Positions 9,766 through 17,554 of a DNA stretch of 64,000 nucleotides are shown piece by piece (position 1 is the stretch's first letter; each line of letters starts with the position of its first letter). The DNA is from Actinoplanes regularis (GTDB taxonomy: Bacteria > Actinomycetota > Actinomycetes > Mycobacteriales > Micromonosporaceae), in NCBI RefSeq assembly GCF_900188005.1, contig NZ_FZNR01000013.1:176526-240525 (forward strand), given 5' to 3'. Made by a program: the position numbers and the translations under genes. The notes beneath the pieces were generated by a model. It was not told the DNA's origin. It saw only the letters and a program-made list of their open reading frames with translations, and did no database searches.

Positions 9766-9768
9766 GGC

Positions 9769-9802
9769 GACGGGCCGCCCTTCACACGAAGGGCGGCCCG
9801 TC
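9769..9802. terminator. Strong bidirectional hairpin terminator
   Basis: A perfect 15-bp stem (GACGGGCCGCCCTTC paired with its complement) closes a four-base loop ACAC. It lies between the convergent MMPL and matrixin-like genes and can terminate both. There is no long U tract, which is usual for high-GC actinomycetes. Confidence 0.85.
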
Positions 9803-9842
9803 ACATCGGGTTGCCGGTGTCGGCGTTCGTCCTGGTCAGGGC

Positions 9843-10730
9843 TCAGTCCGCGTACAGGATGTAACGCAGCACGGAGATGTCGGTGGAGTGCGGCAGCCTC
9901 GGGTCGGGCCCGCTGACAGCGGAGTTGTAGAGGCAGCTCGACGTCGACCCGTTGTGCGCCAGGCCGAGGGCGTGGCCGAGTTCGTGGCAGGCGGTGCCGC
10001 GGTTGTCGTCGGTGGACGAGTAGTAGTTGTTGAAGTCGACGCGGACCGTGCCGTCGATGAAGAAGCCGACCGAGTCGACCTCCATGTCCGTCTCGGCGTA
10101 GATGCCGTTGGCGCCGCTGTTGGCGGCCCGGACCGGCACACAGTGGCGGCCGCCGGTCGGGCAGGCCCCGGTGGTCCAGTAGGAGTCGACCCCCGGCGAC
10201 TTGTTCCACTCGGCGACCGAGGCTTTCACCGGCCAGGCCGCCGGCGTGTAGTCCCTGAAGTACACCTGCGGGTCGTCGAAGCCGTTCCAGCGCCAGTTGT
10301 ACCAGTAGTGCGGCGACGTCTTCGCGCACAGGTACTTGGCGGACCCGTAGGAGGTCGAGCACTCCTGCCAGTCGGCTGTCGCCGCCCGGACCTCGGTGGC
10401 CGTCCCGGTCGGGACGGCCCCCTTGGTACGCAGGTCGGCCAGGACTTTCTTGGCGTCCGCGCCGGGTACCAGGTGGTAGAGCTTGAGGCTCAGCCCGCCG
10501 CCGGCGCGGGGAGTGCGTACCTTGATCTCGGTAGCGGACGTCTCGACGACCGCGGCGATGTTCGTCGGGAGTGCGGGCTTCACGGGCTCTGCCTGTCCGG
10601 TCCGGACGCCCGGAGTCTTGTCCGTCAGGACCGGCGGCGCGGCGCTCGCCGGCGACGGCGCTCCGACGATCGCCGCGATCAGTGTTGCGGTTACCAGGCC
10701 CCCGAGAACGGGAATGCGGAAAAGTCGCAC
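9843..10730 (-). CDS. Secreted matrixin-like (M10) zinc metalloprotease, about 295 aa
   Basis: The likely start is the GTG at 10730, with AGGAGG a few bases upstream; the ATG at 10769 lies before that site. A signal peptide (VRLFRIPVLGG... to ASPA-type cleavage near residue 31) is followed by a linker and an N-terminal domain. The catalytic zinc motif HELGHALGLAH sits near residues 247-257, just after the Asp-rich strand DFNNYYSS. This matches the metzincin HExxHxxGxxH signature. The protein has about eight Cys residues, which fits an exported, disulfide-bonded enzyme. The substrate is unknown. Confidence 0.87.
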   Translation of the reverse strand: MRLFRIPVLGGLVTATLIAAIVGAPSPASAAPPVLTDKTPGVRTGQAEPVKPALPTNIAAVVETSATEIKVRTPRAGGGLSLKLYHLVPGADAKKVLADLRTKGAVPTGTATEVRAATADWQECSTSYGSAKYLCAKTSPHYWYNWRWNGFDDPQVYFRDYTPAAWPVKASVAEWNKSPGVDSYWTTGACPTGGRHCVPVRAANSGANGIYAETDMEVDSVGFFIDGTVRVDFNNYYSSTDDNRGTACHELGHALGLAHNGSTSSCLYNSAVSGPDPRLPHSTDISVLRYILYAD

Positions 10731-10936
10731 CGTTCCTCCTGTGTGGAGTGTCAATGTCTCGCGAAGCATTACCGCGAAACGCGCCCAGGGATAGCCGTTT
10801 ATCGATCTGGTCGGATATCTGACCTGCTTCTTGCCGGCCGTCGAGCCTTCCGGTTACCGCACTGACCGTCTCTGGCACCTCCCGCCCGGCGGGACGGGAG
10901 GAGGGTGCGGGGGCCGGGGTACAGGAGAATGACGGC

Positions 10937-11683
10937 GTGGCCATGATCCGGTGTGATTTCGACTCCGAGGCGCTGGAACTGAGCACCTCGATGACCGTGG
11001 TACTGCCCGACGGGGAGGGCGCGGAACCGCCGCCGGTGCTCTACCTGTTGCACGGGCTGACCGACGACCACACCGCGTGGAGCCGGCTCACCTCGGTGGA
11101 GCGGTACGCCGCCGAGCGGGGGCTGGCCGTGATCATGCCGCAGGCGCACCGCAGCTTCTACGCCAACGAGGCGTACGGGATGCGCTTCTGGGATTTCCTC
11201 TCCGCGGAGCTGCCGGAGACGGTGAAGCGGTTCTTCCGGGTCTCCGGGCGGCGGGAGGACACGTACGTCGCCGGGTTGTCGATGGGCGGCTACGGCGCGA
11301 TGAAGTGGGCGCTGCGGGAACCGGAGCGGTTCGCGGCCGCGGCGACGCTCTCCGGGGCGCTCGATCTGGCGTACATCCAGGAACATGATCTGCGGCCGCA
11401 CATGCGCGCCCTGGTCGCCCGGGTCTTCGGCGACCGGGTCGTCGCCGGCAGCGACGAGGATCTGCTGCGCCTGCTGCGGGACGCCGAACCGGGACGGCTG
11501 CCCCGGCTGATGCTGCGCTGCGGCACCGAGGATCACATGCTGGCGCAGAACCGGCGGTTCGTTGCGGCCTGCAGGGCCAGCGGGGTCGAGTTGGATTCCG
11601 GATTCGGGCCGGGAGAGCACGTCTGGTCCTACTGGGACGCGCAGCTCCCGGCCGTGATCGACTGGTTGCTGGCCGAGCGCTGA
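10937..11683 (+). CDS. Esterase of the EstA/S-formylglutathione hydrolase superfamily, 248 aa
   Basis: An alpha/beta hydrolase of the putative esterase (esterase D) family. The oxyanion-side motif VLYLLHGLTDDHTAW is near residue 35, the nucleophile Ser115 is in GLSMGGYG, and the C-terminal His lies in GEHVWSYWD. The start is GTG 10937, nine bases after AGGAG. There is no signal peptide, so it is cytoplasmic. Whether it is a true S-formylglutathione hydrolase or a tributyrin-type esterase cannot be decided from sequence alone. Confidence 0.87.
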   Translation: MAMIRCDFDSEALELSTSMTVVLPDGEGAEPPPVLYLLHGLTDDHTAWSRLTSVERYAAERGLAVIMPQAHRSFYANEAYGMRFWDFLSAELPETVKRFFRVSGRREDTYVAGLSMGGYGAMKWALREPERFAAAATLSGALDLAYIQEHDLRPHMRALVARVFGDRVVAGSDEDLLRLLRDAEPGRLPRLMLRCGTEDHMLAQNRRFVAACRASGVELDSGFGPGEHVWSYWDAQLPAVIDWLLAER

Positions 11684-11686
11684 GGA

Positions 11687-12592
11687 TCAGCCCTCGTCGC
11701 GGGCCTGCTCGGCGAGGAATCGCTCCAGCTCCGCGCCGAGCTCCTCGGCGGTCGGCAGCGGCGTGTCCGTGTCGACCAGCAGGTTGTTCTGCCGGCCGCG
11801 CAGGAACGCGTCGTACTGCCCCTCCAGGGAGCTGACCAGCCGGGCCGCCTGCTCGTCGTCGGCGATCTGCTTGTCGACCTCTTCGCGGATCAGCTTGGCC
11901 GACTCGCGCAGCTTGCCGGTGGGCAGCGCCAGCCCGGTGTTCTTGGAGACCGTGTCGAGCAGCAGCTCGGCGGCGGCCGGGTAGGCGGTCTGGGCCAGGT
12001 AGTGCGGGACGTGCGCGGCGTACCCGAGCGCGTCGTGCCCGGTCTGCCCGAGCCGGAACTCGAGCAGATTGCCGACGCTGGCCGGCACCTGCACCCGCTG
12101 CAGCCAGGAGGTGTGCTCGCCGAGCAGGCTCTTGTCGGTGGCGTGCGCGGTGAGGCTGACCGGCCGGGTGTGCGGCACGGCCATCGGGATGGCGTTCAGG
12201 CCGATGGTGGCCTTGACCCCGAACCGCTCGATGAGCTCCGTCACCGCGGCGATGAACCGCTCCCACTGCAGGTCCGGCTCCGGGCCGGCGAGCAGCAGGA
12301 ACGGGGTGCCCAGCTGGTCACGGAGCAGGTGCAGGGCGAGGACCGGCTCCTCGTAGCTCTCGAAGTGGTCGGCTACGAAGATCATCGGAGGGCGGCGGGA
12401 CCGGTAGTCGAGGAGCTGGTCCAGATCGAAGGTCGCGACGACCTCGCTCGCCAGGTTCTCGAGCAGGTTTTCCCGGGCGAGCTGGATCGCGCTGCCCGCG
12501 TCGACGAAACCGGTGAGTGCCTGGATGAGCACCGGGCCGTCCAGGGCCGGTACCTCACCGGCCACGTCGTAGAGCCCGTGTGGGTCGAGCAC
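11687..12592 (-). CDS. PAC2 family protein, 301 aa
   Basis: The product has the PAC2 (proteasome-assembling chaperone-like) pattern: VLIQALTGFVDAGSAIQLAR near residue 20, then FVADHFESYEEP and LLLAGPEPDLQWERF. The C-terminal 100 residues form an acidic helical extension common in actinobacterial members. The GTG start at 12592 follows GAGGAGGT with seven bases of spacing. Actinobacterial PAC2 proteins are conserved but of undefined biochemical role. The gene is convergent with the esterase gene, three bases away. Confidence 0.9.
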   Translation of the reverse strand: MLDPHGLYDVAGEVPALDGPVLIQALTGFVDAGSAIQLARENLLENLASEVVATFDLDQLLDYRSRRPPMIFVADHFESYEEPVLALHLLRDQLGTPFLLLAGPEPDLQWERFIAAVTELIERFGVKATIGLNAIPMAVPHTRPVSLTAHATDKSLLGEHTSWLQRVQVPASVGNLLEFRLGQTGHDALGYAAHVPHYLAQTAYPAAAELLLDTVSKNTGLALPTGKLRESAKLIREEVDKQIADDEQAARLVSSLEGQYDAFLRGRQNNLLVDTDTPLPTAEELGAELERFLAEQARDEG

Positions 12593-12816
12593 GCTGCGGA
12601 CCTCCTCGAAGACGATGCCCGCCGGCGCGGGCCTTCCGCTGGAACAGTGCGGCCGGAGAGTTCATTCCGGGCCGCTGGGCCATGTTCGAATCATTACGTA
12701 CGACATCGGCCCCGTGGGTGTGCTCGTGTGACGGTGAACACGAAAGTCCCGTGTCCGGCCGTGAGTTGTCGCGGGAAGCGCTAAGCCTTCGGCGGGTCCG
12801 CCCGAACCTGAAGCAC

Positions 12817-13425
12817 GTGAAGGGGATCCGGAAAGCCGCCACCGTCGTACTGCCCATCTTCGTCGGGCTGCTGCTGCTGGCCGTCTGCGTCCACGTCCTC
12901 TTCTCAAATGACCGGACCACGCAGGCGCAGCCGAACCCGACCGGCACGAGTTGGCTGCTGCTGGCGACCGGCAGCGTCGCGCCGTCGCCCTCGGCGAGCT
13001 TCACGCCGCGCGCGTCGGCCACCGCCACGCTGCCGGCGACCCCGTCTGCGTCGGCCACCCCGACGCGGAGCGGCGACCCCTGCCGCGGGGCCGAGTTCCG
13101 GGCCGGCCAGATCAACGGCGCCGACGTCACCGCCGGCAGCACCAGCGCCGTGGTCAAGTGGTTCAACCCGGGCTCGCCGACCCTGGTCGACTTCCACATC
13201 CTGGCGGTCAGCCAGCACCTGGTGTACGGCCGGCAGCCGGAGATCCCGGGCTGGGTGACGGTCAAGTCGAACGGTTGCGGCTGGATGACCGGCGTGGTGA
13301 CCGGCCTGACCCCGGGCACTCCCTACATCTTCTCGGTCGACGGCATGTGGACGGGGATGGGCGTGGACGGCACGCACACCCGGACCGTCGCCCGCTCGAA
13401 GGTCGTGACCACCGCCCTGGCCTAA
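12817..13425 (+). CDS. Membrane-anchored or secreted Fn3-like protein, about 202 aa
   Basis: An N-terminal hydrophobic helix (VLPIFVGLLLLAVCVHVLF) follows a short basic stretch, then a Ser/Thr/Pro/Ala-rich linker of about 60 residues, then a C-terminal beta-sandwich pattern including TGVVTGLTPGTPYIFSVDG, typical of fibronectin type III-like folds. Two Cys residues may form a disulfide. The start is uncertain. I prefer GTG 12817 because the bases before it have weak third-position GC and must contain the divergent PAC2 promoter; ATG 12682 and an earlier in-frame codon at 12580 are alternatives. Confidence 0.65.
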   Translation: MKGIRKAATVVLPIFVGLLLLAVCVHVLFSNDRTTQAQPNPTGTSWLLLATGSVAPSPSASFTPRASATATLPATPSASATPTRSGDPCRGAEFRAGQINGADVTAGSTSAVVKWFNPGSPTLVDFHILAVSQHLVYGRQPEIPGWVTVKSNGCGWMTGVVTGLTPGTPYIFSVDGMWTGMGVDGTHTRTVARSKVVTTALA

Positions 13426-13436
13426 GCTTTCCGCCT

Positions 13437-15011
13437 ATGGAGGGCATCGTCGACACGGTCGTACTGGTGGCGATCGCGGTCGTCGGCGCGGCTCTCGCGC
13501 GCAGGCTCGGATTCGTCGCACCGCTGGTCCTGCTGGTGGCCGGCCTGGGGCTGTCTTATCTCCCCGGGTTCCCCGAGGCGCACCTCGAACCGGAACTGGT
13601 GCTGATCGGGATCCTGCCGCCGCTGCTCTACGTGGCCGCCCTGCAGACCTCGGTGCCCGCGTTCCGCGGCGCGCTACGGCCGATCCTGCTGCTCGCCGTC
13701 GGACTGGTGCTGCTCACCGCGTTCGTGATCGGCTTCGCCGTGCACTGGCTGCTGCCGGAGGTGCCGCTGGCCGCGTGCGTCGCGCTCGGCGCGATCGTCG
13801 CGCCCCCGGACGCGGTCTCCGCGACCGCGATCGCCCGCCGGGTCGGCCTGCCCCGCCGGGTGGTCACCATCCTGGAGGGCGAGAGCCTGCTCAACGACGC
13901 CACCGCGCTGGTGATGGTGCGGGTGTCGGTGGGCGCGCTGGCCGGACTCGCGGTCGGGTTCTGGGAGATCGCCGGCGAGGTCGCGCTGAAGGCCGGTGGT
14001 GGCGTGCTGCTCGGCATGATCGCCGCGGTGAGCGCCGCCAAGCTGCACAAGTGGATCGAGGATCCGCTGCTGGACGACGCGGTGTCGTTGCTGACGCCGT
14101 TCGTCGTGGTGATCGTCGCCGAGGAGTTGGGCGCCTCCAGCGTGGTGGCCGTGGTGATCGCCGGGCTCTACCTGGGGCACCGGATCCCGTACCTGCTCTC
14201 GGCCACCTCCCGGCTGCAGATGGACGCGGTCTGGCGGCTCACCACGTTCCTCCTCGAGGGCGTGGTGTTCCTACTGGTCGGCCTGCAGCTGCGGACGGTC
14301 GTGGAGCACATCGAGACCGACATGGTCACCACGGTCCAGGTCACCTCGCTGGTCTTCGGCCTGCTGGTGCTGATCCGGTTCCTCTGGATGTACCCGGCGA
14401 CCTACCTGGCCCGGCTGATCCCGAGGATCCGCAACCGTGAGTCGCGCCCGCCGTTCAGCGTGCCCACCGTGATCGCCTGGGCCGGGATGCGCGGCGTGGT
14501 CACCCTGGCCGCCGCGCAGACCCTGCCCGAGCCGAACCGGGACGGTGTTCCGGACTACCCGCGCGACCTGTTCATCTTCATCGCGTTCGCGGTCATCGTG
14601 CTCACCCTGCTGGTCCAGGGCACCACGCTGCCGACGCTCGCGAGGCGGCTCGGGGTGCGGGAGGACAACAGCGCCCAGGACGCGCTCGCCGAGGCCGGGG
14701 TGCAGCACGCGGCCGGCCGGGCGGCCCTGGAGGCCCTCGAGGAGCATGCCGACGGCGCGCCGGAGTCGGTGGTCGACCGGCTGCGCGGACTGGTCGAGAG
14801 CCGGTCCAACAACGCGTGGGAACGGCTGGGCAGCCAGCGGCAGGAAACCCCCTCGGCGGCGTACGGACGGCTGCGGCGCGAGATGATCAGTGCCGAGCGG
14901 CACGTCTTCAAGATCGCCCGGAACGAGGGGCGGATCCCCGAGGAGGTGCTGGTCCGCGCCCAGCGCGAGCTCGACCTGGAAGAGTCCCAGCTGCGACGGA
15001 GTGAAGAGTGA
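13437..15011 (+). CDS. CPA1 family Na+/H+ antiporter, 524 aa
   Basis: About twelve membrane helices with family motifs GILPPLLYVAALQTSVPAF, GAIVAPPDAVSATAIARR (the PPD region) and EGESLLNDATALV, the last containing the conserved ion-binding Asp. A C-terminal cytoplasmic helical tail of roughly 130 residues follows the last helix. The start is ATG 13437, eleven bases after the preceding stop. It exchanges Na+ or K+ for H+ and so maintains pH and salt balance. The stop overlaps the start of the next gene by four bases. Confidence 0.93.
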   Translation: MEGIVDTVVLVAIAVVGAALARRLGFVAPLVLLVAGLGLSYLPGFPEAHLEPELVLIGILPPLLYVAALQTSVPAFRGALRPILLLAVGLVLLTAFVIGFAVHWLLPEVPLAACVALGAIVAPPDAVSATAIARRVGLPRRVVTILEGESLLNDATALVMVRVSVGALAGLAVGFWEIAGEVALKAGGGVLLGMIAAVSAAKLHKWIEDPLLDDAVSLLTPFVVVIVAEELGASSVVAVVIAGLYLGHRIPYLLSATSRLQMDAVWRLTTFLLEGVVFLLVGLQLRTVVEHIETDMVTTVQVTSLVFGLLVLIRFLWMYPATYLARLIPRIRNRESRPPFSVPTVIAWAGMRGVVTLAAAQTLPEPNRDGVPDYPRDLFIFIAFAVIVLTLLVQGTTLPTLARRLGVREDNSAQDALAEAGVQHAAGRAALEALEEHADGAPESVVDRLRGLVESRSNNAWERLGSQRQETPSAAYGRLRREMISAERHVFKIARNEGRIPEEVLVRAQRELDLEESQLRRSEE

Positions 15012-15271
15012 CCTGCGAGCATCTCAAGGAATCCGGTGAGCGGGAGCCGCTGAGCGCCTACGGGGAGGGCTGCCCGCAGTGCGTGGCGGGTGGTTTCAAC
15101 GACTGGGTCCACCTGCGGGTCTGCCTCACCTGCGGCCTGGTCGCCTGCTGCGACTCCTCGCCCCGCCGGCACATGTCGGCGCACCACGCCGAGACCGGCC
15201 ATCCGGTGATGCGCTCACTCGAACCGGGTGAGTCGTGGCGCTGGTGCTTCGACGACGAGCAGCTCGGCTGA
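15008..15271 (+). CDS. UBP-type zinc finger protein, 87 aa
   Basis: The whole protein is a ZnF-UBP domain: C3 and H5 at the N-terminus, then CPQC, CLTCG, CCD and several His (RRHMSAHHAETGHPV). This spacing matches the ubiquitin-binding-fold zinc finger found in small stand-alone bacterial proteins. The GTG start overlaps the antiporter stop as GTGA, so it is translationally coupled to the antiporter. This coupling suggests a regulatory or accessory role for the transporter, but that is an inference. Confidence 0.9.
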   Translation: MTCEHLKESGEREPLSAYGEGCPQCVAGGFNDWVHLRVCLTCGLVACCDSSPRRHMSAHHAETGHPVMRSLEPGESWRWCFDDEQLG

Positions 15272-15442
15272 GAGTCGAACCCGTAAGGGGATTTCCCGGC
15301 GCCTATCGGACAGTCGGGCCGACGGTGTCGAATGCTCCCGGGAGAATGGTCCAGGACGCGGCTGGACAGGGTTAGCTGGCATCACGGACGGGCATGAACC
15401 GCGGGCCGGTCGTGATGACCGCAGGCCGAGGGGAGCGCAACA

Positions 15443-17554
15443 ATGCAGGTCTGGCCTGGTCACCGGTACCCGCTGGGGGCCACCTACGACGGGACGGGCA
15501 CCAACTTCGCGATCTTCTCGGAGATCGCCGAGGCGGTGGAGCTCTGCCTTTTCGACGCCGCCGGGAACGAGCGCAAGGTTCAGTTGCACGAGCAGGACGC
15601 GTTCGTCTGGCACGCGTACCTGCCCGGTGTGGAGCCGGGCCAGCGGTACGGCTACCGGGTCTACGGCCCGTACGAGCCGCACCGCGGCCTGCGCTGCAAC
15701 CCGCACAAGCTGCTGATCGACCCGTACGCCCGGGCGATCGACTCGGACATCGACTGGCACCCCTCGCTGTACGCGTACGACTTCGACAACCCGGATCAGA
15801 TGTCGGACGTGGACTCGGCGCCGTACATGCCCAAGGGCGTGGTGGTGAACCCGTACTTCGACTGGGGCAACGACCGGCGGCCGGACATTCCGTACCACCA
15901 CTCGGTGATCTACGAGACGCACGTCAAGGGGCTCACCCAGCGGCACCCGGAGATCCCCCGGGACATGCGCGGGAGCTACTCGGCGATCGGTCACCCGGCC
16001 ACCATCGAGCACCTGAAGAGCCTCGGGGTGACCGCGGTCGAGCTGATGCCGGTGCACCACTTCGTCCACGACAACCGGCTGCACGACCTGGGCCTGCGCA
16101 ACTACTGGGGCTACAACACGCTGGGCTTCTTCGCGCCGTACCACGGGTACTCGTCGACCGGCACGCTCGGGCAGCAGACCCAGGAGTTCCGGGGCATGGT
16201 CAAGGCGCTGCACGCGGCCGGGATGGAGGTCATCCTGGACGTGGTCTACAACCACACCGCGGAGGGCAACCACCTCGGGCCGACGCTGAGCCTCAAGGGC
16301 ATCGACAACCGGACGTACTACCGGCTCGTCGACGATCAACCGCAGTTCTACATGGACTACACCGGCACGGGTAACAGTCTGAACGTGCGTAGTCCCCAGA
16401 GCCTCCAGCTGATCATGGATTCACTGCGTTACTGGGTCACCGAGATGCACGTGGACGGCTTCCGCTTCGATCTCGCCTCGACCCTGGCCCGCGAGTTCTA
16501 CGACGTCGACCGGCTCTCCACGTTCTTCGAGGTGGTCCAGCAGGACCCGATCGTCGGCCAGGTGAAGTTGATCGCCGAGCCGTGGGACGTCGGCCCCGGC
16601 GGCTACCAGGTCGGCAACTTCCCGCCGAACTGGACCGAGTGGAACGGGAAGTACCGCGACACGGTCCGCGACTTCTGGCGCGGCGAGCCGGCCACCCTGG
16701 CCGAGTTCGCCAGCCGCATCACCGGCTCCGCGGACCTCTACCAGGACGACGGCCGCAAGCCGTTCCACTCGATCAACTTCGTCACCGCGCACGACGGGTT
16801 CACCCTCAACGACCTGGTCGGCTACAACGACAAGCACAACGAGGCGAACGGGGAGGAGAACCGGGACGGCGAGAACCACAACCGGTCCTGGAACTGCGGC
16901 ATCGAGGGCCCGACCAGCGACGAGAAGGTGCTCCAGCTGCGCGCCAAGCAGCGCCGCAACTTCCTCGCCACGCTGATGCTCAGCCAGGGCGTGCCGATGA
17001 TCTCGCACGGTGACGAGCTCGGGCGGACCCAGCAGGGCAACAACAACGCGTACTGCCAGGACAGCGAGATCAGCTGGATCGACTGGGAGAACGCCGACGA
17101 GCAGCTGCTGGCGTTCGCCCGGAAGCTGACCGCGTTCCGGCACCGGCACCAGGTGTTCCAGCGCCGCCGGTTCTTCACCGGGCTGCCGGTGACCGCGCGC
17201 GGCGGCGGTGACCCGCTGCCCGACCTGGAGTGGTTCACCCCGGACGGGCGACCGATGGCCGGCGACGACTGGGGCAACGACTTCGGCCGGGCGGTCGCGC
17301 TCTTCGTCAACGGCGAGGGCATCCGCGAGCGCGGCCAGTACGGCCAGCGGCACGTGGACAGCTCGTTCCTGCTCTTCTTCAACGCGCACGACGCCCCCAT
17401 CGAGTTCGCCACGCCGCCCGCCGAGTACGGGGAGAAGTGGGAGATGGTCATCGAAACCGCCGAACCGTCCCCAGGTCGCGCGTCGGTCGTCGAGGCCGGC
17501 CATCGAATCCTGGTGCCCGACCGTTCCCTCATAGTCCTGGACAGGACGGTCTGA
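15443..17554 (+). CDS. glgX: Glycogen debranching enzyme GlgX/TreX, 703 aa
   Basis: A GH13 isoamylase-type enzyme with an N-terminal CBM48 beta domain (residues 1-100) and the four GH13 regions: DVVYNHTAEG, GFRFDLAS with nucleophile Asp343, AEPWDVGPGG with acid/base Glu379, and TAHDGF with Asp451. It hydrolyses alpha-1,6 branches of glycogen to release linear maltodextrins for TreY. Length is normal. It is the first gene of the trehalose operon and its stop overlaps the treY start by one base (TGATG). Confidence 0.96.
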   Translation: MQVWPGHRYPLGATYDGTGTNFAIFSEIAEAVELCLFDAAGNERKVQLHEQDAFVWHAYLPGVEPGQRYGYRVYGPYEPHRGLRCNPHKLLIDPYARAIDSDIDWHPSLYAYDFDNPDQMSDVDSAPYMPKGVVVNPYFDWGNDRRPDIPYHHSVIYETHVKGLTQRHPEIPRDMRGSYSAIGHPATIEHLKSLGVTAVELMPVHHFVHDNRLHDLGLRNYWGYNTLGFFAPYHGYSSTGTLGQQTQEFRGMVKALHAAGMEVILDVVYNHTAEGNHLGPTLSLKGIDNRTYYRLVDDQPQFYMDYTGTGNSLNVRSPQSLQLIMDSLRYWVTEMHVDGFRFDLASTLAREFYDVDRLSTFFEVVQQDPIVGQVKLIAEPWDVGPGGYQVGNFPPNWTEWNGKYRDTVRDFWRGEPATLAEFASRITGSADLYQDDGRKPFHSINFVTAHDGFTLNDLVGYNDKHNEANGEENRDGENHNRSWNCGIEGPTSDEKVLQLRAKQRRNFLATLMLSQGVPMISHGDELGRTQQGNNNAYCQDSEISWIDWENADEQLLAFARKLTAFRHRHQVFQRRRFFTGLPVTARGGGDPLPDLEWFTPDGRPMAGDDWGNDFGRAVALFVNGEGIRERGQYGQRHVDSSFLLFFNAHDAPIEFATPPAEYGEKWEMVIETAEPSPGRASVVEAGHRILVPDRSLIVLDRTV

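Noticed and set aside
12580..12816. N-terminal extension of the Fn3-like protein
   Set aside because: Overlaps the start of the divergent PAC2 gene and has poor third-position GC; a later GTG is more likely.
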